Shown here: positions 13,322 through 21,556 of the stretch, in pieces | How positions within the stretch are numbered: the first letter of the stretch is position 1 | Layout of the letters: the number at the start of each line of letters is the position of its first letter | Assembly (NCBI GenBank): GCA_020725025.1 | Contig: DYFV01000008.1 | Coordinates: forward strand, 1-64,000 | Direction: 5' to 3' | Source: Azoarcus sp. | Lineage (GTDB): Bacteria; Pseudomonadota; Gammaproteobacteria; Burkholderiales; Rhodocyclaceae | Length of the DNA stretch: 64,000 nt | Program-made: the position numbers and the translations under genes | The notes under the pieces: model-generated | What the model saw: only the letters and a program-made list of their open reading frames with translations | What the model was told of the DNA's origin: nothing | Databases searched by the model: none

Positions 13322-13972
13322 CTACTGTGGCGCACCGGGCCGCTCCGGGCAGCCGGTGCAGCCGGCCATGCGGGTCCCTTCGAAGATGGCCTGATCGAGC
13401 TTCGCGCCGGTGAGATCCGCCCCATTGAGCGTCGCGTGCGAGAAATTGGTCCCGCGCAGGTCGGCGCCGACGAGCGAAGCGCCCGTGAGGTTGGCCGCCC
13501 GGAAATTGGCGCGCTGCAGATCGGCCTCGTCCAGGCGCGCCGACGTGAGCGTCGCATTCGCGAAATCGGTGCTGGACAGCCGGGCGCCGGTCAGGTCCGC
13601 TCCCGATAGGTCGGCGTTCTGGAAGGTCGCTCCGGCACCGTCGGCGCCCGCAAGCATGGCCCCGGCGAGTTTCGCCCCGCGGGCCTTGGCATTGCGCAGC
13701 ACGGCCTTGGTCAGATCCGCCTGGCGCAGGTCGGTGCTGGTGAGGTTGGCGTCCACGAGGTTCACCTCGGCCAGCTTTGCGCCCGACAGGTTCGAGCGCG
13801 AGAACTGCGAATTGGCCAGGTTGGCCCCGCGCAGATCGGCCCCCGCGAGGGTCATGTTCACGCAGAAGGTGCCGCGCCGGATGTTGCAGCCGTCGACCGT
13901 GCGCGAACCCTGCGCCAGGGCGGAAGTGGCGGAGAGCACGGCGAGGAGCGCGACGAGGGTCTTTTTGGGCAT
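13322..13972 (-). CDS. Exported pentapeptide-repeat protein
   Basis: 216 residues: signal peptide MPKKTLVALLAVLSATSALAQ, then a short Cys-containing segment (GCNIRRGTFC), then roughly 30 A(D/N)LxX pentapeptides from about residue 36 to 200 that should form a right-handed quadrilateral beta-helix. The C-terminus carries a CTGC motif. Four cysteines at the two ends suggest disulfide or metal capping in the periplasm; this is inference. The start is the ATG at 13972; 34 upstream in-frame codons look non-coding. It lies 43 bases before the cytochrome b561 start on the same strand. Function unknown. Confidence 0.8.
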   Translation of the reverse strand: MPKKTLVALLAVLSATSALAQGSRTVDGCNIRRGTFCVNMTLAGADLRGANLANSQFSRSNLSGAKLAEVNLVDANLTSTDLRQADLTKAVLRNAKARGAKLAGAMLAGADGAGATFQNADLSGADLTGARLSSTDFANATLTSARLDEADLQRANFRAANLTGASLVGADLRGTNFSHATLNGADLTGAKLDQAIFEGTRMAGCTGCPERPGAPQ

Positions 13973-14409
13973 GGAAGATCGGTCCGGTGACGGAAGGATG
14001 TCAGCTGTTGGACGGCGGAACGGGCGATTCAGTCCTCGCGCGTCCCGGATCGGCGGCGCCCGGCAGCGCGCCATGTCGCAAACATACCTCGTTCACTGTA
14101 TGCGCCGGGCGCACCGGGGGGCAAGCCGCATGGCACCGCGGGCCCGCCCGGGAGGTGCCGGGAACACCGGACCCCGGTCAGGCGTCCGATTCACTCATTC
14201 GGGCGCCGCTTACTACAAAAGTTCTAGTACTCCACGTAGCGGCGCGGATAATGTGAGACCGGCCTCGTCAACGCAACGAGGTCTCGCGCAGTCCGGGCAG
14301 GCGAGCGGCCGTGCTGCCCCGGGCGGCCGCGACGAGGGCGCGCCGGCTGCGGCTTGGCGACCGCTCCGAATCCCGACAAGGCAGCCGGCAGTAACGGCGA
14401 GGAGGACCC
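13973..14409. other. Non-coding region upstream of ercA
   Basis: About 437 bases between the divergent pentapeptide gene and ercA. I see no convincing gene or RNA. An AT-rich patch at 14210-14230 containing the palindrome AGTACT is followed by GATAAT (14247-14252), a possible -10 for ercA with a poor -35 (TTCTAG, 19-base spacer). The ercA ribosome binding site is GGCGAGGAGG just before its ATG. Confidence 0.5.
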
Positions 14410-15567
14410 ATGGCCCTGTACGAGTTGCGCAAGTTCGTTGCGCCGGAGTTCATTTTCGGAGTGGGCGCGCGACACCGCGTCGGCTTCTACGCTCGTAATT
14501 TCCGTGCCCGCCGGGTGCTGGTGGTGACCGACCCCGGCGTGGCCGCGGCCGGCTGGCTCGAGGACGTGTGCAACGATCTGGAGGAGGCGGGGCTCCCCCA
14601 CACCGTCTATCGCGGCGTGACCTCCAATCCGCGCGACCACGAAGTGATGACCGGAGCCGAGCTCTACCGCCAGGCCGGCTGCGACGTGATCGTCGCGGTC
14701 GGCGGCGGCAGCGTGATCGACTGCGCCAAGGGTATCGGCATCGTCTCCAGCAACCAGCGCCACATCCTCGACTTCGAGGGCGTGGACAACGTGGAGGTGC
14801 CCGGCCCGCCGCTCATCTGCATCCCGACCACGGCGGGCACCTCGGCCGACATCTCGCAGTTCGCCATCATCACCAACCCCGAGGCGCGCACCAAGATCGC
14901 GATCATCAGCAAGAGCGTCGTGCCCGACGTGGCCCTGGTCGACCCCGAGACCACGATGACGATGGACGTCCACCTGACGGCCTGCACCGGCATCGACGCC
15001 CTGGTACATGCCATCGAGGCCTTCGTGTCCACCGCCAGCTCGCCGGTGATCGATGTGCACGCGCTGCAGGCGATCCGCCTCATCCGGCAGAACCTTCCGG
15101 ACGCCATCGCCCGTCCGGACGACCTGCAGCTGCGCGAGCAGATGATGCTGGCCAGCCTGCAGGCGGGGCTCGCCTTCTCCAACGCGAGCCTGGGCGCGGT
15201 GCACGCGCTCGCCCACAGCCTCGGCGGCTTCCTCGACCTGCCCCACGGCGAGAGCAATGCGCTGCTGCTCGAGCACGTGATGCGCTTCAACTACGGCGCG
15301 GCGCCGGAACGCTACGAGGCCATCGGCGCGGCCCTGGGCCTGGACCTGCGCGGCATGACCGAGAGCGCCCGGCGCAAGGCCATCCTGGCCGACGTGGTGG
15401 CGCTGCGCCGCGCGGCCGGCCTCAAGGACACCCTCGGCGACAAGGGCGTGCGCAGCGGCGACGTGCCCGATCTGGCGCGCTTCGCGGTGAGGGACCCGTG
15501 CATCGTCACCAACCCGCGGCCGGTGCAGCTGCGCGACGCGCAGATCATCTATGAAGAAGCGATCTGA
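14410..15567 (+). CDS. ercA: ErcA-like iron-containing alcohol dehydrogenase family regulator
   Basis: 385 residues of the group III iron-dependent alcohol dehydrogenase fold. The nucleotide-binding motif is GGGSVIDCAKGIGI; metal ligands appear intact: Asp and His in GIDALVHAIEAF, and the two histidines of HALAHSLGGFLDLPHG. The usual GTGSE motif reads AGTSADIS. The N-terminus ELRKFVAPEFIFGVGAR matches ErcA of Pseudomonas aeruginosa, an ADH-like protein needed for regulating ethanol oxidation rather than a main catabolic enzyme. It overlaps the following PAS-GGDEF-EAL gene by 17 bases, which supports a regulatory role. Catalytic activity cannot be excluded. Confidence 0.85.
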   Translation: MALYELRKFVAPEFIFGVGARHRVGFYARNFRARRVLVVTDPGVAAAGWLEDVCNDLEEAGLPHTVYRGVTSNPRDHEVMTGAELYRQAGCDVIVAVGGGSVIDCAKGIGIVSSNQRHILDFEGVDNVEVPGPPLICIPTTAGTSADISQFAIITNPEARTKIAIISKSVVPDVALVDPETTMTMDVHLTACTGIDALVHAIEAFVSTASSPVIDVHALQAIRLIRQNLPDAIARPDDLQLREQMMLASLQAGLAFSNASLGAVHALAHSLGGFLDLPHGESNALLLEHVMRFNYGAAPERYEAIGAALGLDLRGMTESARRKAILADVVALRRAAGLKDTLGDKGVRSGDVPDLARFAVRDPCIVTNPRPVQLRDAQIIYEEAI

Positions 15568-17689
15568 CGATCCGGAGGACCGGGCGGCGCTGCGCGACCG
15601 CGTGATCGGGCTGGGCGAACGGTCCTTCCGCAAGAACTACTACCCGCAGCTGCGCCAGAACCTCGCGAGCCTGGAGCGCTTCCGCACCCTGCTCGACCAC
15701 AGCACCGACCTGATCCTGCTGGTGGCCCTGCCGCAGCAGACCATCGTCGACGCCAACGCCGCGGTGCAGCAGTACCTCGCCCTCGAACGCGAGGCACTCG
15801 TCGGCGCGACGCTGGCCGAGGTGGGCCTCGGAGCGGCGGCCTCGCTCCTCGAGGGGCTCTCGCAGACCGGCGCGCCCGACCAGAGCGGGGAACTCCGGCT
15901 GGACCTGTCGGGCTGCGGCGAGCGGATGCTCGAGCTCACCCTGCGTACCGCCCAGCTGGAAGGCCAGCGCTACGCCGTGGCCGTCGGCCGCGACGTCACC
16001 CGCCGTCACCGTGCCGAGTGCGAGGTGCGCAAGCTCTCCGAGGTGGTGGAGCAGAGCCCCGCCGCAGTGGTGGTCACCGACGCCGCGGGCTGCATCGAGT
16101 ACGTGAACCGGCGCTTCACAGAGATGACCGGCTATACAGCGGAGGAGGTGAGCGGCAAGCGGCTCGCCGCCTTCGAGGCGGAGCATGCCGCCCCGGTGCT
16201 CGACGCCACGCTGTGGACCGAAACCGCCGACGACTGCTGGCACGGGGAATTCCTCAACCGCTCACGGAACGGCGAGCGCTACTGGGAGCACCAGCGGATC
16301 TCGCCCATCCGCGACCCGGAGGGCAGGATTGCCCATTTCGTCGCCGTGAAGGAGGACATCACCCACCGCAAGCAGGCGGCGCAGAAGATCGAGCACCTCG
16401 CGCTGCACGACAGCCTCACGGACCTCCCCAATCGCGCCTTCTTCCAGCAGCGCCTGGAGGAGTGGCTGCACCGGGCGCGCACCGGCGAGGCGGCGGGTGC
16501 CCTCTTCTTCCTCGACCTGGACGACTTCAAGGACGTGAACGACAGCCTCGGCCACCATGCCGGCGACGCCGTGCTGCAGGGGACCGCCCGGCGGCTGCGC
16601 CAGTGTGTGCGCGACCGCGACTTCATCGCGCGGCTGGGCGGCGACGAATTCGCGGTGATCGCCCCCGAGGTCCACACGCCCGAAGCCGCCTGCGAGCTCG
16701 TCGAGCGCATCCTGGCGGGGCTGCTGGCGCCGCATCGCCTGGAGGAGATGGACGTCTCGGTGGGTGTGAGCATCGGCATCGCGCTCTTTCCCACCGACGG
16801 CTCCGCCGCGGCGGAGCTCCTGCGCAACGCCGATCTCGCCCTCTACCGCGCCAAGGGCGAAGGCAACGGCCGCTACTGCTTCTACCGGGCCGACATGGAT
16901 GCCGAGGTGCTGCGCCAGCGGCTCATCGCGCGCGAGTTGCGCCGGGCGGCGGAACGGCGCGAGCTGCGCCTGAACTACCAGCCCATCGTCGACCTCAGGA
17001 GCGGCCGCCTCACCGGCCTGGAAGCGCTGCTGCGCTGGCATCACGCCGAGCGCGGCAGCGTACCGCCGGCGTACTTCGTTCCCATCGCGGAACAGACCCG
17101 CCTCATCGTGCCCATCGGCGACTGGGTGCTCCACGAGGTCTGCCGCCAGATCGGCGAATGGGACGCCATGGGGCTGCCGCCCGTGCCGGTGGCGGTGAAC
17201 CTCTCCGCGGTCCAGTTCCGCCACGCCGACCTGCCCCGCGCCGTGTCGGAGGCGCTGGAGGCCGGCGGGGTGGCGGCCCGGCGCATCCACCTGGAGATCA
17301 CCGAGAGCGTGGCGATGCACAACTCGGAGGAGGTCTTCGACACCCTCACGGCGCTGCGCGCCCGGGGGCTGGAGATCTCCCTCGATGACTTCGGCACGGG
17401 CTACTCGTCCCTCTCCCACCTCAACCGCCTGCCCATCGACCGCCTCAAGATCGACCGCAGTTTCCTCCGCGACGTGCATCAGAACGAAGGTCAGGCGATG
17501 GTCGATGCGATCGTGGCCCTCGCCCGCGTGCTCGGCAAGCAGGTCATCGCGGAGGGGATCGAGAACGCGGTTCAGCTCGACTACCTGCGCACCCTGGGAC
17601 CGATGGACGGGCAGGGACACTTCTTCAGCCGGCCGCTGCCGGCCGAGGCGTGCGCGGCGGTGCTCGCGAGGGGCGCGTTGCCGCAGTGA
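15551..17689 (+). CDS. PAS-PAS-GGDEF-EAL cyclic-di-GMP protein linked to ercA
   Basis: 712 residues, no membrane segment. A conserved N-terminal box GERSFRKNYYPQLRQNL (residues 18-34) precedes a PAS-like domain (35-150) and a PAS/PAC domain (155-275, ending VKEDITHRKQ). GGDEF is intact at 363-367 with an inhibitory RxxD site (RDRD) five residues before it. The EAL domain begins near 450, EAL at 491-493, with DDFGTGYSSL intact. Both cyclase and phosphodiesterase activities are therefore possible. Translation starts 17 bases inside ercA, so the two are stoichiometrically coupled. No homologous histidine kinase lies beside it, unlike the ErcS' partner in Pseudomonas. Confidence 0.9.
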   Translation: MKKRSDDPEDRAALRDRVIGLGERSFRKNYYPQLRQNLASLERFRTLLDHSTDLILLVALPQQTIVDANAAVQQYLALEREALVGATLAEVGLGAAASLLEGLSQTGAPDQSGELRLDLSGCGERMLELTLRTAQLEGQRYAVAVGRDVTRRHRAECEVRKLSEVVEQSPAAVVVTDAAGCIEYVNRRFTEMTGYTAEEVSGKRLAAFEAEHAAPVLDATLWTETADDCWHGEFLNRSRNGERYWEHQRISPIRDPEGRIAHFVAVKEDITHRKQAAQKIEHLALHDSLTDLPNRAFFQQRLEEWLHRARTGEAAGALFFLDLDDFKDVNDSLGHHAGDAVLQGTARRLRQCVRDRDFIARLGGDEFAVIAPEVHTPEAACELVERILAGLLAPHRLEEMDVSVGVSIGIALFPTDGSAAAELLRNADLALYRAKGEGNGRYCFYRADMDAEVLRQRLIARELRRAAERRELRLNYQPIVDLRSGRLTGLEALLRWHHAERGSVPPAYFVPIAEQTRLIVPIGDWVLHEVCRQIGEWDAMGLPPVPVAVNLSAVQFRHADLPRAVSEALEAGGVAARRIHLEITESVAMHNSEEVFDTLTALRARGLEISLDDFGTGYSSLSHLNRLPIDRLKIDRSFLRDVHQNEGQAMVDAIVALARVLGKQVIAEGIENAVQLDYLRTLGPMDGQGHFFSRPLPAEACAAVLARGALPQ

Positions 17690-17710
17690 GCACGCACCCG
17701 CCGTGCACGC

Positions 17711-20053
17711 TCACCATGCCACGCCGCTGCGCGGACGGGCCGAGAGATAGGCCATGAGGGACCCGTAGTCCACCGGCTTGACCATGTGGTGATCGAAGCC
17801 GCTGTCGCGCGACCTGCGACGGTCTTCGTCCTGGCCCCAGCCGGTGAGCGCGATCACGACCACGTCCTTGCCCCACGGCCGCTCTCGGATGCGCCGGCAC
17901 ACCTCGCGGCCGTCCATCCGCGGCAAGCCGATGTCTAGCAGGATCACCTCCGGGCGCAGCCGCTCTGCCGCCCGCAGGGCTTCGGGCCCGTCATACGCGG
18001 TGTACGCCTCGTTGCCGGTGATCTTCAGGAGCATGGCGAGCGAGGCCGCCGAGTCCTCGTTGTCGTCCACCACCAGGATGCGGCGGGTGGTGCCCGGCGC
18101 TTCCCCCGCGGCCCGGTCGACCGACGGCGCCGGCGGCTCGACCGGGATGGGAAGGCGCACGATGAACTCGCTCCCCTTGCCCGGCCCTTCGCTGCGGGCC
18201 TCGACGGCCCCCCCGTGCATCGCCACCAGCCGCTTCACCAGGGTCAGCCCGATGCCCAGGCCGCCCTGCGCCCGCGTCGGCGACTCCTCGACCTGCGAGA
18301 ACATCTCGAACACGCTCTCCAGCCGGTCGGGCGGAATGCCGATGCCGGTATCGCTGACCGCGATCACCGCGTCCCTGCCCGTCCGTTCGGCCCGCATGCG
18401 GATACGGCCCTGCTGCTCGGTGTACTTGCAGGCGTTGTTGAGGAGGTTGCTCAGCACCTGGGTGAGCCGCACCGCATCCGCATGCAGCCGGATCGGCTCG
18501 GGTGGCGGGACGACGATGAGCTCGTGCCCGCGGGCCTCGGCGATCGCGCGGCAGGTTTCGGCCGCCTGCTGCATGATCGACACGAGCTCGACCGGCCCCA
18601 TACGCAGCTCGAGCCTGTTGCGGGTGATGCGGCCGACGTCGAGCAGGTCGTCCACCAGCCGCACCATGTGGCCCAGCTGCCGCTCCATCGTGTCGCAGGC
18701 GCGACGCAGGAGCGCGCCGTCGCCCTTGGCACGCTTGATCACCTCCAGCATGTTGCTCAAGGGCGCCAACGGACCGCGCAACTCGTGGGCCAGGGTGGCG
18801 AGGAATTCGTCCTTGCGCCGGTCGGCATTCTTGAGCTCGGCCATCAGCCGGTAGATCCGCACTTCGTCGCGTTTGCGGTCGGTGATCTCCACGACTGCGG
18901 CGTTGACGCCCAGGATCTCGCCGGCGGTGCCGCGCAGCGGATACCATGAGGCGAGCCAGGTGCGCCGCACCGCCGGGCGCGCGGGCGTCTCGCCCGTCAG
19001 CTCGACGTCGAGGACAGGCTGACCCGTTTCCAGGACACGGCGGCAGGCCGCTTCGATCTCGGGGGCGAGCTTGGGGATCACCTCGCGCAGCGTCCGTCCG
19101 ATGTGTGCCGCGGCCGGCAGCCCGTTGATTTCCGCCAGACGATCGTTGGCCCGCACGAAGCGCAGCTCGCGATCCATCAAGCCCATGCCGATCGGCATGG
19201 CGTCGTAGGTGCTCTGCAACTCGTCGTGGCGCTCGCGCAGCTCCGCCTCGCGCCTGTGCAGCGCCAGCTCGGTGTCGCGCCTGTCGGCGACGTCGCGGAA
19301 GACCAGGACGCAGCCGAAGACTCGTCCGTGCCGGTCCCGAATCGGCGAGGCGCTGTCGTCGATCAGCCGCTCGCTGCCGTCCTTTCCGATCAGCACGGTG
19401 TGATTGGCGGGGCCGACGACGACGCCTTCGCGCAAGGCGCGCGCCGCCGGACACTCGACCGGGCGGCGCGTCTCCTCGTTGACGATGCGGAACACGGTTT
19501 CGAGGGCAAGGCCTGCGGCTTCGGTAGTCGTCCAGCCGGTGAGGGCCTCCGCGACGGGATTCAGATAGGTCACGCGCCCGCCGGGGTCCGTGGTGACGAC
19601 CGCGTCGCCGACGCTCGCGAGCGTGACACGCAAGAGCTCCTCGCGTTGCTCGGCGCGCCGGCGGACGCGGTGCAGGGACTCGCAGATCAGGGAGACACCG
19701 AGACCGACCACCACGAAGCGGATGGCATCGAGCCGGTCGACGAGGGATCCGATCTGCCAGTCCAGCCGCGGCTCGGTGAAGAACCAGGCCCCGAGCGCGC
19801 CGCCGAGGAAAACCGCGACCGCTCCGGGCTTCAGCCCGCCGTACCAGGCGACGAAGAGCGCCGAGGCGTAGAAGCTGAACAGCGGCAGGTTGCCCAGCCA
19901 GGGGTCGATCAGCCACTGCGCGAGCGCGGCACCCAGGGTCGCCACGACGGCGACGATGTATCCGGCAGCGACCACGCGCGGTTCGGCGCGGTCGTCCATG
20001 GAACCGAGCGCTGCGGCCGCAACCCGGGCGGCGGTGGGACGGAGTTCCTGCAT
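17711..20053 (-). CDS. Hybrid sensor histidine kinase (DUF4118-PAS-PAS-HisKA-HATPase-REC)
   Basis: 780 residues. About four membrane helices at residues 27-125 form a KdpD-like DUF4118 sensor; two PAS/PAC domains follow (about 140-260 and 275-400). The phosphoacceptor is His423 in ATLAHELRGPLAPL; the HATPase carries NLLNNACKYTE and DTGIGIPP. A C-terminal receiver domain has Asp707 in ILLDIGLPRMDG. No output domain or Hpt is present, so a separate partner is needed. It converges with the PAS-GGDEF-EAL gene (21 bases between stops) and is divergent from the PilJ-like gene. Confidence 0.9.
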   Translation of the reverse strand: MQELRPTAARVAAAALGSMDDRAEPRVVAAGYIVAVVATLGAALAQWLIDPWLGNLPLFSFYASALFVAWYGGLKPGAVAVFLGGALGAWFFTEPRLDWQIGSLVDRLDAIRFVVVGLGVSLICESLHRVRRRAEQREELLRVTLASVGDAVVTTDPGGRVTYLNPVAEALTGWTTTEAAGLALETVFRIVNEETRRPVECPAARALREGVVVGPANHTVLIGKDGSERLIDDSASPIRDRHGRVFGCVLVFRDVADRRDTELALHRREAELRERHDELQSTYDAMPIGMGLMDRELRFVRANDRLAEINGLPAAAHIGRTLREVIPKLAPEIEAACRRVLETGQPVLDVELTGETPARPAVRRTWLASWYPLRGTAGEILGVNAAVVEITDRKRDEVRIYRLMAELKNADRRKDEFLATLAHELRGPLAPLSNMLEVIKRAKGDGALLRRACDTMERQLGHMVRLVDDLLDVGRITRNRLELRMGPVELVSIMQQAAETCRAIAEARGHELIVVPPPEPIRLHADAVRLTQVLSNLLNNACKYTEQQGRIRMRAERTGRDAVIAVSDTGIGIPPDRLESVFEMFSQVEESPTRAQGGLGIGLTLVKRLVAMHGGAVEARSEGPGKGSEFIVRLPIPVEPPAPSVDRAAGEAPGTTRRILVVDDNEDSAASLAMLLKITGNEAYTAYDGPEALRAAERLRPEVILLDIGLPRMDGREVCRRIRERPWGKDVVVIALTGWGQDEDRRRSRDSGFDHHMVKPVDYGSLMAYLSARPRSGVAW

Positions 20054-20250
20054 GGATCACCACCACGGGTTGGAGGGCAGGGAGTTCCATTCTAGACGCC
20101 GGATGCGACGCGTTCCGCATGCAAGCGCGCCCGCCGCAGGACCGGCCGGCCGTGCAATACCTCGAAGTGAGTAGTCCGGACGACGGATTGTGCGGACCAC
20201 CCCCTGCGGGCTTCAATGGCGTGGCAACCACTCCGAGACTGCCGAAGACC

Positions 20251-21042
20251 ATGCAGCGCTTCTGGTCGATGCTCACCCGCCACCTTCTGGTGCTCGCCCT
20301 GCTGGCCTGCGCCCCGACGGCCGGGGCGCAGATCGTCGACATGGACGATGGGATCAACAAGGCCGGCCGGCTGCGCATGCTGTCGCAGCGGATCGCCAAG
20401 GCCTACCTGCAGGTCGGCAAGAAGGTGGACGAGACCCGCTCGCGCATGGTCCTCGATGCCTCGATCGCCCAGTTCGAGCGTCACCTCGTGGAGCTGAAAG
20501 GCTTCACTCCGAGCCCGAGGATGCACGGCATCTACGAGGACCTGGAGCGATCCTGGCGGGCCTACAAGGCCCTGCTCGTCGGCAGCGAACCCAGCCGCGA
20601 GAACGCCAGCCGGGTCCTGGTGCTCGCCGACGACGTGCTGGGGCTCGCGAATCAGGGCGTAGACGAGCTGGAGAAGCTGGCCGGCACCCCGCGAAGCCGG
20701 CTGGTGAACCTCGCGGGCCGACAGCGCATGCTGTCCCAGCGCATGGCGGTGCAGTACCAGGCGGTCGCCTGGGGCCTCGCTCCGCCGAGCGAGCTCGACA
20801 AGGCGCGCCACGAATTCGTACAGGCGCTGAACGAGCTCACCCACGCGAGCAGCGCGCTGCCCCGCATCCGGGCGGGGCTCAAGCTCGCCGACCGGCAGTG
20901 GCTGTACTTCGAGACCGCGCTCGATCGATACGACGGGGGCTCGACGAGCCAGGGCCGCTCGATCAACGTCGCCACCACCAGCGAGCAGACCCTGGAGGTC
21001 ATGGAGCAGGTGACGGCGCACTTCGAGCGCCTGCCGTACTGA
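20251..21042 (+). CDS. Exported free-standing PilJ/NarX-type sensory domain protein
   Basis: 263 residues: signal peptide to about residue 26 (ending TAGAQ), then an all-helical protein with two copies of the PilJ-N (PF13675) signature: INKAGRLRMLSQRIAKAYLQ near residues 34-53 and LAGRQRMLSQRMAVQYQ near 152-168. The motif resembles the nitrate-binding P-box of NarX/NarQ. There is no membrane anchor, HAMP or output domain after it, so it is a soluble periplasmic binding module, perhaps feeding a membrane partner such as the divergent kinase. Ligand unknown. The ATG at 20251 is chosen because the signal peptide begins there. Confidence 0.8.
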   Translation: MQRFWSMLTRHLLVLALLACAPTAGAQIVDMDDGINKAGRLRMLSQRIAKAYLQVGKKVDETRSRMVLDASIAQFERHLVELKGFTPSPRMHGIYEDLERSWRAYKALLVGSEPSRENASRVLVLADDVLGLANQGVDELEKLAGTPRSRLVNLAGRQRMLSQRMAVQYQAVAWGLAPPSELDKARHEFVQALNELTHASSALPRIRAGLKLADRQWLYFETALDRYDGGSTSQGRSINVATTSEQTLEVMEQVTAHFERLPY

Positions 21043-21085
21043 CGGCCGGGACGATCCGCCGCGACGCAGGGTGCGACGAGCCGCC

Positions 21086-21439
21086 TCAGTCGCGGGGGCC
21101 CTGGCGGTGCTCCTCGCGGATCTCGCGCACGACCTCGCCCTCGATCACGATGCCTTGCCCGGACGCCGGTCCGCGGCCGGCGGGGCCGCCGTTACTCGCC
21201 CGCGTCCGCGCTTCCCGCATCGCCTTGCGCAGGTCGCGGGTGCGCCACCAGGCGTAGCCCCAGATCACCAGGCCGATCGCCACGACGAGCGCGAAGAAGA
21301 CCACCGAGAACGTCAACGCCAGGCCGAAGATCACCACGGCCGCAGCGATCGCGCCCATCTTCTGCAACAGCCCGGGCGGCTTGGGCGGGTTGCGGCGGAG
21401 GTTGTCGAAAAGCGCCTCGAATCTCGGGTCGCGCTGCAT
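21086..21439 (-). CDS. Small membrane protein of unknown function
   Basis: 117 residues. The N-terminal cytoplasmic part DPRFEALFDNLRRNPPKPPGLL is followed by one long or two short membrane helices (about 28-62), then a basic and disordered tail ending in REIREEHRQGPRD. I do not recognise a named family. The start is the ATG at 21439; the 36 upstream in-frame codons are Arg/Pro-rich and non-coding in appearance. It follows the chemoreceptor gene on the same strand by 117 bases. The N-terminal RFEALFDNLRRN segment could bind a partner, but this is speculation. Confidence 0.6.
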   Translation of the reverse strand: MQRDPRFEALFDNLRRNPPKPPGLLQKMGAIAAAVVIFGLALTFSVVFFALVVAIGLVIWGYAWWRTRDLRKAMREARTRASNGGPAGRGPASGQGIVIEGEVVREIREEHRQGPRD

Positions 21440-21556
21440 GCTGGTTCCTGGTTCGTGTATCGGAGACAGGGTGGACCACGGCGGGCGAAAAAATTCCCGC
21501 CGGGTGCTTCCAGGCCGTAGCCTAGCGCCGAATCCCGGGCAGGGCACGCCCGACGC

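Noticed and set aside
13322-13972. Tandem DNA repeat or mobile element
   Set aside because: The periodicity is the 15-base codon pattern of pentapeptide repeats in a coding gene; the DNA units are not identical.
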